From positions 62,001 through 126,000 of the forward strand of contig NZ_JAJMLW010000001.1 of NCBI RefSeq assembly GCF_022669055.1: a DNA stretch of 64,000 nucleotides, written 5' to 3'. Shown in pieces: positions 40,968 through 48,449 of the stretch. The stretch is from Adlercreutzia faecimuris (lineage in GTDB: Bacteria > Actinomycetota > Coriobacteriia > Coriobacteriales > Eggerthellaceae). Both the position numbers and the translations under genes were made by a program. Below the pieces are notes generated by a model. The model saw only the letters and a program-made list of their open reading frames with translations. It did not search any database and was not told the origin of the DNA. Every line of letters begins with the position of its first letter. Position 1 is the stretch's first letter.

Positions 40968-42536
40968 ATGCCACAGAAGAGGACCAAGCACGTGCGCGCG
41001 TCGGCCTCGCCCTCCCGCCGCTCCGCCGGCACCAGGCCCCGCGCCGCGTCTGCCGCCCCCCGGGGCGGCCATAGCAAAAACCCCATAGCCGCCGGCCCCA
41101 GCGCCGCCCGCGCCAGCCGCTCCCGCGCGGCCCATCGCACTGCGCCCAAGGCGGCCCCCCAGCGCCGCAACGCGGCGGACGGCTCCGCCGGCGAGGGCGC
41201 GCACGTCACCCTGCCCGGCGGCCGCGAGGTGCTGCTGACGCGCCGCCACTTCCTCTACGGCGCCGCCGGCCTGGCGGCCCTAGCCGTCTTGGGCGGCGGA
41301 GGCTACGCGGCGTCCAAGGCCGCGTCGTCGAGCGGCGGCGGGGTGTCCACGCTGAAGGTGCCCGAGAGCGCTGTCTTCACGTCCGAGGACTGCGAGCAGA
41401 TCGAGGATTCCGCCACCGTCATGGGCCTCATGGTCGCCAAGGAGCTGCCCTACGGCAGCCTGGTGTGGGCCAGCGACGACACGGTGGCCGCCTGCCTCAT
41501 GCCCACCGACCAGGGCCGCCCGCTGTCCACCGTCGGGCTGCTGTCCCTGACATCGGGCACCGTGAGCACCGTGCTCAAGCAGGCCGTCGGCCAGGACGAG
41601 GGCTTCGAGGTGTATGACGTGCGCGCCTGCGCCCGCGGCATGGTGTGGGCCGAGGCCGACATCCTCGACGGGCTGTGGCGCGTCTACGCCGCCCCGGGCG
41701 ACGGCGCCTCCATCGGCACCCCCGTGCTGCTGGAGGAGGGCACCACCGACTGGGAGATGCCCACGCTGGCCGCCTCCGGCGACTACGCTTGGTGGCAGGT
41801 GCTCCCGCGGCTCGACGGGCCCAAGAAGACCGAGGCGTCGCTCCTCAAGCGGGCGGCCTTCGGCAGCTCCCAGGTCGAGGAGGCCTACTCGTCCAACGGC
41901 CGCATGTGCGCGCCCCCCTGCGCGGTGGAAGGCGGCGTTGTCATCACGCCACGCGCCGACACGAACGGCACGTACTACCAGCTCACGCGCCTGGACGCCG
42001 CCACCGCCGAGGTCACCGACGCCGTGGTGCTCCCCTCCTCCATGCGCCCGCTCGAGGCCGGCTACGGGCCCACCGGGTTCAGCTTCGCCTTCGACGCCAT
42101 CTACAACTACGGCGACGGCATCAAGAACCTGGGCACCTACGTGCCGGCGTCCCCCGTCACCGTGAGCGCGCCCGCCGCGCCCGAGGACGACGACGGGAAG
42201 GCCGACACCTCGCCGCTGCGCGCCCTGGACGCCGCCGGCGCGGCCGCCTACGGCGATGCGCCATGGTTCCGCTTCCCGCGCACCCCCACTGCGCCGCCGG
42301 CGTGGTGCGGCAAGTGGTTCATGGTGAAGTCGACGCGCGCCGTGTGCGGCATCGACCCCGCCACCAAGCGCTACTTCACGCTGGACGTGAAGAACGGCAC
42401 CGACGACTACGGCGACTACCTGGCCTCCACCGGCAGCGGCAGCCGCGTGGTCACCTTCTCGAACATCGACTACACCCCCCTCGAGGGCGACCCCCAGAAG
42501 CACTGCCTCGTCCGCGTCTGGTCCCCCGTCGAATAG
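40968..42536 (+). CDS. Exported protein of unknown function with twin-arginine motif and basic N-extension
   Basis: 522 residues. The first 90 are very basic (Arg/Ala/Ser/Pro), then TRRHFLYGAAGLAALAVLGG gives a Tat-like signal or membrane anchor, followed by about 410 residues of mixed beta content rich in Trp, Tyr and Gly ('SGDYAWWQVLPRLDGPKK'), possibly a beta-propeller (short blades, repeated 'W...D.' patterns). No catalytic motif was recognised. No ribosome site is visible; CACAAT six bases before the ATG suggests a leaderless message. It diverges from the two-component operon and could be one of its targets. Confidence 0.75.
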   Translation: MPQKRTKHVRASASPSRRSAGTRPRAASAAPRGGHSKNPIAAGPSAARASRSRAAHRTAPKAAPQRRNAADGSAGEGAHVTLPGGREVLLTRRHFLYGAAGLAALAVLGGGGYAASKAASSSGGGVSTLKVPESAVFTSEDCEQIEDSATVMGLMVAKELPYGSLVWASDDTVAACLMPTDQGRPLSTVGLLSLTSGTVSTVLKQAVGQDEGFEVYDVRACARGMVWAEADILDGLWRVYAAPGDGASIGTPVLLEEGTTDWEMPTLAASGDYAWWQVLPRLDGPKKTEASLLKRAAFGSSQVEEAYSSNGRMCAPPCAVEGGVVITPRADTNGTYYQLTRLDAATAEVTDAVVLPSSMRPLEAGYGPTGFSFAFDAIYNYGDGIKNLGTYVPASPVTVSAPAAPEDDDGKADTSPLRALDAAGAAAYGDAPWFRFPRTPTAPPAWCGKWFMVKSTRAVCGIDPATKRYFTLDVKNGTDDYGDYLASTGSGSRVVTFSNIDYTPLEGDPQKHCLVRVWSPVE

Positions 42537-42613
42537 CCCCGGAGCGCCCCAACGCCACACCCTGTCACACCGCGCCCCGCTCGACGACACGATGGGGCGC
42601 AGCTTCACGTTGC

Positions 42614-42784
42614 AAAATGGCCGGAATCGACGGTTTGACGACAGCAGGTCTTGCGCTCGCTGGGCGGGAATCGGCGTATCCCCAGGTCACGGGCTTCAGC
42701 CTCGGCGCTGTTGGCGGCGGGGCGGCCCGGAAGGGGCCCTTTTCGGCCCCAAAGCGTCGTCAAACCGTCGATTCCGGCCATTTT
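42614..42784 (+). repeat. Long inverted-repeat element C with CCCCAGGTCA core
   Basis: Perfect 29-bp arms (42614-42642 and 42756-42784, beginning AAAATGGCCGGAATCGACGG) in a 171-bp element. The core CGTATCCCCAGGTCA is at 42675-42689. The arms share no sequence with those of elements A and B beyond chance, but the core is the same. It lies between convergent genes. Confidence 0.9.
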
Positions 42785-42806
42785 AGAAAGAAGTGCTGCA
42801 CAAAAA

Positions 42807-42834
42807 AGGAGGGCCGGCGGATGCCGGCCCTCCT
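42807..42834 (-). terminator. Terminator of purB
   Basis: A 12-bp stem AGGAGGGCCGGC with its complement, followed on the minus strand by a TTTTTT run. Confidence 0.85.
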
Positions 42835-42857
42835 CTGGGTGCGGGGTGCGCGGGGGA

Positions 42858-44207
42858 TTAGAACTCCAGCCCCTCCAGCCTCTGGAAGACCGTGTCGATG
42901 CGGGTGAGGAAGTCCCAGGGGTCGAAGATCTCGTCGAGCTTGGCGGGGGGCAGCAGCGCGGCGGCCTCGTCGTCGGCCTCGAGGCGCTCGCGGTAGGTGG
43001 GGCCGTCGACGGCGTTCTGGATGTCCTCCCACACCTTCATGGCGTTGCGCTGCACGATGACGTAGGCGTCCTCGCGCGTGAGCCCGGCGTCCACCAGGGC
43101 CAGCAGCACCTTCGAGCTGAAGATGAGGCCCTTGGTGCGCCACAGGTTGTGCTCCATCTTGGCCGGGTAGACCTGGAGCCCGTCGAGCATCCACTGCATC
43201 TTGCCGAACATGTAGTCGAGCGCCGTGAAGCTGTCGGCCAGGGCCACGCGCTCGGCGCCGCTGTGCGAGATGTCGCGCTCGTACCACAGCGCCACGTCGT
43301 CGAAGGCCACCTGCGCGTTGGCCTTCACCACGCGGGCCAGGCCGCAGACGCGCTCGGCCGTGATGGGGTTGCGCTTGTGCGGCATGGCCGAGGAGCCCTT
43401 CTGCCCCTTGGCGAAGGGCTCCTCGGCCTCGATCACGTCGGACTGCTGGAGCAGGCGCACCTGCAGCGCGATGGACTCAAGGGTGGAGGCCGTCACCGCC
43501 AGGGCCGCCATGACCTGGGCGTGGCGGTCGCGGGCGAGCACCTGGGTGGACAGCGGGTCGGAGGTGAGGCCCATCTTCTCGCACACGTACTGCTCGACGT
43601 AGGGGTCGATGGACGAGTAGGTGCCCACCGCGCCGGAGATGGCGCCCGTCGCGGCCACCTCGCGCGCCTGCTCCATGCGCGTGAGGGCGCGCTTGAGGGC
43701 CCAGGCCCAGCTGCCGAACTTCATGCCGAAGGTCATGGGCTCGGCGTGGATGCCGTGGGTGCGGCCCACGCACAGCGTGTCCTTGAACTCGAAGGCGCGG
43801 CGCCTGCACGTCTCGCCGAGGGCGCGGATGTCCTCGATGATGAGGTCGCACGCCTGCGTGACCTGGTAGGACAGCGCCGTGTCGCCCAGGTCGGACGAGG
43901 TCATGCCGTAGTGGACCCAGCGGCTCGGCTTGTCCCGCCCCTCCGGCACGTCGGCGTCGATGTAGCCGGCCATGCAGGTGGTGAAGGCGATGACGTCGTG
44001 GTTGGTGACCTTCTCGATCTCGTCGATCTCCTCGACGGTGAAGTCGGCGTGGTCGCGGATCCACTGCGCCTCCTCGCGCGTGATGCCCGCCTGGCCCAGC
44101 TCTGCCTGGGCCTCGCAGGCCAGCACCTCGATCTCCTTCCAGATGGCGAACTTGTTCTGAAGCTCCCAGATGCGGCCCATCTCCGGGCGGGTGTAGCGGT
44201 TGATCAT
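42858..44207 (-). CDS. purB: Adenylosuccinate lyase
   Basis: 449 residues with the fumarase/aspartase-superfamily signature KGSSAMPHKRNPI and 'RTHGIHAEPMTFGMKFGSWA'. It acts twice in purine synthesis (SAICAR to AICAR, and adenylosuccinate to AMP). Normal length, start at ATG near GGGATCG. A good terminator follows; the TrkA genes lie upstream on the same strand. Confidence 0.96.
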   Translation of the reverse strand: MINRYTRPEMGRIWELQNKFAIWKEIEVLACEAQAELGQAGITREEAQWIRDHADFTVEEIDEIEKVTNHDVIAFTTCMAGYIDADVPEGRDKPSRWVHYGMTSSDLGDTALSYQVTQACDLIIEDIRALGETCRRRAFEFKDTLCVGRTHGIHAEPMTFGMKFGSWAWALKRALTRMEQAREVAATGAISGAVGTYSSIDPYVEQYVCEKMGLTSDPLSTQVLARDRHAQVMAALAVTASTLESIALQVRLLQQSDVIEAEEPFAKGQKGSSAMPHKRNPITAERVCGLARVVKANAQVAFDDVALWYERDISHSGAERVALADSFTALDYMFGKMQWMLDGLQVYPAKMEHNLWRTKGLIFSSKVLLALVDAGLTREDAYVIVQRNAMKVWEDIQNAVDGPTYRERLEADDEAAALLPPAKLDEIFDPWDFLTRIDTVFQRLEGLEF

Positions 44208-44255
44208 GCGGAGGCGATCCCTTCTCTTGCTTGCCGGCGGGGAAAGAGTACCACG

Positions 44256-44927
44256 TCAGAGCCCGCGGAACATGGCGCGGACGTCGTCGAGGACGTCGTT
44301 GTCGGCCACGACGATGGCCTTGTCACCCGGATAGAGCACCAGGTCCTCGCTGGCCACCTCCACGTCGTCCTTGGTGGCGACGGCGGCGATGAGCGAGCCC
44401 TCGGGCATGGGGATGGAGTCGAGCACGATGCCGGCCTCGTTGGAGTGGTGCCTCATGCGCGGCACCACCACCTCGGTGAGCGCCACGTTGCCGTGGGTGA
44501 GCGATGACACGACGCTGACCGACCCGAGCAGGGCCTCCTCCTCGACGAGGTTGGCGATGAGGGTGGTGGACGACACGCACTCGATGCCCACCTCGCGGAA
44601 GATGCGCAGGTTCTTCGGGTTGTTCACGCGGGCGATGCAGCGCGGCACGTTGAACACGCGCTGGGCGATCTCGCACGACACCAGGTTGTTGTCGTCCTGG
44701 CCGGTGGTGGCCACGAACACGTCGGCCTGGCGGATGCCCGCGTCCTCCTGGTAGCGCGAGTCGCAGCCGTCGCCGTGGATGACCAGGTAGCTGCCCTCCA
44801 GCTCCACCGACAGGCGGTCGGCCGTGGCCAGCTTCTCCTCGATGACGGCCACCTCGTTGCCGCTGCGCAGCAGCACCGTGGCCAAGTACGACCCGATCTT
44901 GCCGCCGCCGGAGATAACGATGTACAT
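44256..44927 (-). CDS. trkA: TrkA-family potassium-uptake regulatory protein (first of a pair)
   Basis: 223 residues: RCK N-terminal Rossmann domain with 'VISGGGKIGSYLATVLLRSG', an acidic residue after the second strand (VIEEK) for NAD(H), and a C-terminal RCK_C domain. The glycine motif is G-G-G-K-I-G. Such proteins gate Trk/Ktr potassium channels; no TrkH/KtrB gene is in this window. Sixty bases separate it from the second TrkA gene, so two unequal RCK subunits are probably made together. Confidence 0.93.
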   Translation of the reverse strand: MYIVISGGGKIGSYLATVLLRSGNEVAVIEEKLATADRLSVELEGSYLVIHGDGCDSRYQEDAGIRQADVFVATTGQDDNNLVSCEIAQRVFNVPRCIARVNNPKNLRIFREVGIECVSSTTLIANLVEEEALLGSVSVVSSLTHGNVALTEVVVPRMRHHSNEAGIVLDSIPMPEGSLIAAVATKDDVEVASEDLVLYPGDKAIVVADNDVLDDVRAMFRGL

Positions 44928-44987
44928 GGGGGCTCCTCCCGATGGGGCCCTGCGAGGCGGCCCGCCGCGCGCGGGCGCCCGCCGGGC

Positions 44988-45650
44988 CTAGTCCTGGATA
45001 TACTTGCTGAACGCGCCGATGAGGTCGTGGTGGACGCAAGCGAGCACCGTGTCGCCGGCATAGAGCACCGAGTCGGGCGTGGGGATGGACGACGCCGACC
45101 CGTCGGCGCGCTCGAAGGCGACGATGCACACCTCGTGGTCGCGCTCCATCTCGGACACGCGGATGGTCTTGGAGTTCTCGCGCCAGGACAGGTCGAGCGA
45201 GAAGCGCAGCACCTCGAACTCGCCGAACGTCTCGATATGGGCTCCGTGGCCCGAGACGATCTTGCTGAACACGTCCTCGGCCACCAGCGACGTGCCGCAC
45301 ACGTAGTCGATGCCGAGCTGCATGTAGGCGCGCTCGTGGTCGGGGTTGTACAGGCGCGCGATGACGTGGGGCACGTCGAACAGGCGGCTGGCCACCTCGG
45401 CGCACATGAGGTTGGCGTTGTCGAACTGGGTGACGGCGGCCAGCACGTCGCATTCCTCGACGCCGGCGCGCATCAGCACGTCCTCGTCGAAGCCGACGCC
45501 CTGGATGGTCGAGCCGTTGAAGTTGCGGCCCAGGTTGGCGAAGGCGTCGGCCGAGCGGTCGATCACGCACACGTTGCTGCCGTTATCGGACAGCATGTTG
45601 GCCAGCTGCGAGCCCACGCGCCCGCATCCGATGACGATGACGTTGCTCAT
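44988..45650 (-). CDS. trkA: TrkA-family potassium-uptake regulatory protein (second of a pair)
   Basis: 220 residues with 'VIGCGRVGSQLANMLSDNG' and VIDRS, the classical TrkA_N NAD-binding pattern, and a C-terminal RCK_C domain ('SVLYAGDTVLACVHHDLIGA'). The ATG at 45650 is preferred (AGAGG six bases upstream) to the one two codons earlier. A hairpin with a T-run lies just upstream, where the mRNA leader would start. Confidence 0.93.
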   Translation of the reverse strand: MSNVIVIGCGRVGSQLANMLSDNGSNVCVIDRSADAFANLGRNFNGSTIQGVGFDEDVLMRAGVEECDVLAAVTQFDNANLMCAEVASRLFDVPHVIARLYNPDHERAYMQLGIDYVCGTSLVAEDVFSKIVSGHGAHIETFGEFEVLRFSLDLSWRENSKTIRVSEMERDHEVCIVAFERADGSASSIPTPDSVLYAGDTVLACVHHDLIGAFSKYIQD

Positions 45651-45675
45651 TCGCATCCTCTTCCACGAAAAAAGA

Positions 45676-45693
45676 GCTCGGAATCATCCGAGC
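45676..45693 (-). terminator. Hairpin plus T-run between the wall-hydrolase and trkA genes
   Basis: GCTCGGA (minus strand) paired with TCCGAGC around TGAT, followed by CTTTTTTC: a textbook intrinsic terminator for the hydrolase gene. Because a TATACT sits at 45702-45707, the hairpin could also lie at the very start of the trkA mRNA as an attenuator. Confidence 0.8.
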
Positions 45694-45725
45694 CCCCTCA
45701 GTATAGTGCCCCGTTGCGCGCGAGC

Positions 45726-46514
45726 CTAGATCTTGCCCATCTCGTTGCGGGTGTCACGGTACCAGTTGTCGTAGTTCGGCGGGCAGTACTTCATGGCGTT
45801 GGCGTAGCTGATGGTGTAGCCGTAGCCGTTGGCCAGGCCCTTCACGTGCGCGCGGATGGCGGAATCCCAGTCAGACCACGCGGACTGGCCCCAGCCCCAG
45901 GCGTTGTAGGGGCTGAAGCACACCGAGCCGCGAGTGCTCTCGGTGTTGGAGATGGCGGGCGACCAGCGGGGATCCACCCCATAGTCCCACGCGGCGGTGG
46001 CGAAGGTCTCGCCGTGGCCGGCCAGGGGGAACCCGGCCAGGTAGTCGTTGATGCGGTCGGTCCATTCGGCGATGAAGGCGTCGCGGCCCATGGAGAAGTC
46101 GACGTCGGCGACGGGCAGGCTGCCGTAGCGGGCCAGGTAGGCGGCCTTGGCGTCGGCGACCTGCTGCAGGCACGCCTTCTCCTTGGCGATGCGCTCCTGC
46201 TCGGCCGCGATGCGCGCGGCCTCTTCCTCGGCCTCAATCTCCTGGTAACCCTGGGACACGTCGCGCTGGGCGCCGGACTGGATGGCGAGCCCCTCGGACA
46301 CGGCGGGCGCGGCCGCCTGGGTGGGGGCGTCGCTCACCTGGAGGACGACGGCGTCGCTCGTGCCGCCCAGGCCGAAGGAGGTGGCGTCGGCCCCGGCGCT
46401 GCCGGCCGACGCGATGCCGAAGCCGAAGCAGCCGGCGGCGAACAGCGAGGCGCAGGCGACCGCGGCGAACACGCCGACGAAGCCCCTCCCCGTGTTTTTA
46501 CGCCTAGCGACCAT
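45726..46514 (-). CDS. Secreted cell-wall hydrolase (lysozyme-like domain)
   Basis: 262 residues: a Sec-type signal with a long hydrophobic core (residues 14-38), a low-complexity stretch, a coiled coil (about 90-120, Glu/Ala/Arg-rich) and a C-terminal domain with 'ISNTESTRGSVCFSPYNAWG' followed by WGQS. That is the pattern of lysozyme/glucosaminidase-like peptidoglycan enzymes, with Glu in NTES as a candidate catalytic residue. It is preceded by a structured leader and ends at a clear terminator, so it is a single-gene unit. Confidence 0.78.
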   Translation of the reverse strand: MVARRKNTGRGFVGVFAAVACASLFAAGCFGFGIASAGSAGADATSFGLGGTSDAVVLQVSDAPTQAAAPAVSEGLAIQSGAQRDVSQGYQEIEAEEEAARIAAEQERIAKEKACLQQVADAKAAYLARYGSLPVADVDFSMGRDAFIAEWTDRINDYLAGFPLAGHGETFATAAWDYGVDPRWSPAISNTESTRGSVCFSPYNAWGWGQSAWSDWDSAIRAHVKGLANGYGYTISYANAMKYCPPNYDNWYRDTRNEMGKI

Positions 46515-46832
46515 TCGCCTCAGCCTCTCCCTTTCCCTAAACCTAAGCGCACACGACCAACCGCCCGTGGGCGGTGACAGCGTGTTAGGTTGGGTGTGGG
46601 TGTGCTGCCGAACGGCTCGATATGCGTTTTTCAGTACTCCGTATTCTACCGTAGGAGGGCGCCCGGGGCCAAAACCTGATGGTAACGATTCATGTTTTGT
46701 TCGCTTGACAAACGCAGTCGGCTAAGAGTGCGCAGGTGAGAGCGCCACGGTTTTCGCGGCCTGCGAACGCGTCTCCACAACTTTCCCGCAGGGCGCCGCC
46801 AGTCGCCGTCGGCGAGCGGCGGCGGGGGCGCA
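46515..46832 (-). promoter_or_regulatory. Structured leader and promoter region of the wall-hydrolase gene
   Basis: On the minus strand TAGAAT (46648-46643) is a likely -10. Downstream, a nested hairpin forms: outer AACCTAA/TTAGGTT (about 46591 to 46539), middle CACG/CGTG, inner CCGCC/GGCGG. It ends about 20 bases before the start codon. It does not match the c-di-AMP riboswitch consensus I know. The upstream half (46680-46832) shows no gene. Confidence 0.45.
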
Positions 46833-47657
46833 CTAGCGCTTGGTGACGCGGATGGTCGAGATGCGCGAGCGGCGCATCTTCTCTATCTTGAAGGAGAAGC
46901 CGTCCACCTCGAACTCGTCGCCGGTCTTGGGCACGAAGTCGAGCGTGTCCATGAGCCAGCCGGCGATGGTCTCGTAGTCGTCGGACTCGGCCACCGGCCA
47001 GCCCAGCTCGAGCGCGTCGTCCACCGGCAGGCCACCGTCGGCGCGCCAGCTGCCGGGGCCCAGCAGCGTCACCGGGTCGCGGTCGCGGTCGGTCTCGTCG
47101 ATGATCTCGCCGACGATCTCCTCCACGATGTCCTCCACCGTGATGAGGCCGTCGGTGCCGCCGTACTCGTCCACCACGATGGCCATCTGCTGGCGCTGCT
47201 CCTGCATCTCGGAGAGCAGCGGGATGACGTCCTTGGTCTCGGGCACGAACATGGGCTCGTACATGAACTTGGTCACCGGGTCGTCGATGCGGCCGTCCAT
47301 GAGCGGGCCGATGAGATCCTTGTAGTGCACGATGCCCACGATGGCGTCCATGTCGTCGTGGTACACCGGCAGCCGCGAATAACCGGTTCCGCGCATGCGC
47401 TCCAGGGCGGCGCGGCCCGTCTCGGCGTCCTCCACCAAGATCATGTCGACGCGGGGCTTCATGATCTCGCGGGCCGTCAGGTCGCGCAGGTCGAGGATGT
47501 CGTGGATCATGCGCTTCTCGTCATCGAGCAGCTCGCCCGCGCCGGCCACCATGTCCTTGATCTCCTCCTCGGACACGGGCTGGTGGCGCCCGACGCCGAA
47601 GAAGTCGAGGAATCCCCTCTTGTCAGCGGTCTTTTCCGTTGCCTTGTCTTTGTCCAT
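46833..47657 (-). CDS. CorC/HlyC-type CBS-domain protein
   Basis: 274 residues: two CBS domains (REIMKPRVDMILVEDAETG at about 65, then 'KFMYEPMFVPETKDVIPLLS') and a C-terminal CorC_HlyC domain ('EYGGTDGLITVEDIVEEIVG'). It lacks the DUF21 membrane domain of full magnesium exporters, so it resembles E. coli CorC/YbeX. It probably binds adenine nucleotides and modulates an ion transporter. The next gene upstream (hemolysin III) is 13 bp away. Confidence 0.92.
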   Translation of the reverse strand: MDKDKATEKTADKRGFLDFFGVGRHQPVSEEEIKDMVAGAGELLDDEKRMIHDILDLRDLTAREIMKPRVDMILVEDAETGRAALERMRGTGYSRLPVYHDDMDAIVGIVHYKDLIGPLMDGRIDDPVTKFMYEPMFVPETKDVIPLLSEMQEQRQQMAIVVDEYGGTDGLITVEDIVEEIVGEIIDETDRDRDPVTLLGPGSWRADGGLPVDDALELGWPVAESDDYETIAGWLMDTLDFVPKTGDEFEVDGFSFKIEKMRRSRISTIRVTKR

Positions 47658-47670
47658 GGTCGCCTTTTCG

Positions 47671-48444
47671 CTAGATCACAAACAGGATGATGGAGAGGAA
47701 CTGCAGCACGCTGCCCGCCAGCACGAAGACGTGGAAGACGGAGTGCATGTAGGGAACCTTCTTCAGCACGTAGAAGACGGCGCCCACGGTGTAGCTGATG
47801 CCGCCCGCCGCCAGGAGCCAGAAGCCCGGCGCGGCCAAAAGCTCCCACAGCTGCGGGAGGAAGAACACGACGCTCCAGCCCAGCAGCACGTAGAGCAGCG
47901 CCGACACCCAGCGGGGCCGAAACGTCCAGAACGCCTCGCAGGCGATGCCCGCGATGGTGACCGCCCACACGAACACGGCCAGCCACACGCCGCCGACCTG
48001 ACCGAGCGTGACCAGGCAGAAGGGCGTGTAGGAACCGGCGATGAGCAGGTAGATGCAGCTGTGGTCGAGCACCTTGAACACGCGCTTGGCGCCCTCGTGG
48101 GCGATGGCGTGGTAGAGGGTGGACATGAGGTACTCGAGCAGAAGCGAGATGCCGTAGACGAGCGCCGCGAACAGGAGGATGCCGCCGCCGTCCATGACCG
48201 ACTTGACGATGAGCACCACGAGGGCCGCCACGGCCAGGCAGGCGCCGATGCCGTGGGTGACGGAGTTGGCGATCTCCTCGCCGAGGGTGTACTCGCGCGC
48301 GCTGCGCTTGGCGCGCCGGCCGCCCGTCGCGGGAGCCGGCACCGAGCCGCCCGACGCGGGGGCGCCGGCGGGGGCCACCGTCAGGTAGGCCTTGGACGAG
48401 CGGCTACTTCGGCCGCCCGCCTTATCCGCGGAAGATTTGCTCAT
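47671..48444 (-). CDS. Hemolysin III / AdipoR-family membrane protein
   Basis: 257 residues with seven membrane helices from about residue 60 and the metal-ligand motifs of the family: 'NSVTHGIGA', 'STLYHAIAHEG', 'DHSCIYLLIAGSYTPF' and the C-terminal HSVFHVFV. Members are predicted zinc hydrolases or receptors involved in membrane lipid homeostasis. The ATG at 48444 has no ribosome site but sits 12 bases from TACAGT, so a short-leader message is possible; an in-frame ATG at 48483 overlaps the upstream gene. Confidence 0.88.
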   Translation of the reverse strand: MSKSSADKAGGRSSRSSKAYLTVAPAGAPASGGSVPAPATGGRRAKRSAREYTLGEEIANSVTHGIGACLAVAALVVLIVKSVMDGGGILLFAALVYGISLLLEYLMSTLYHAIAHEGAKRVFKVLDHSCIYLLIAGSYTPFCLVTLGQVGGVWLAVFVWAVTIAGIACEAFWTFRPRWVSALLYVLLGWSVVFFLPQLWELLAAPGFWLLAAGGISYTVGAVFYVLKKVPYMHSVFHVFVLAGSVLQFLSIILFVI

Positions 48445-48449
48445 GGGGG

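Noticed and set aside
46515-46650. c-di-AMP (ydaO-type) riboswitch before the wall hydrolase
   Set aside because: The conserved internal loop sequences of that class could not be found; only a nested hairpin is visible.
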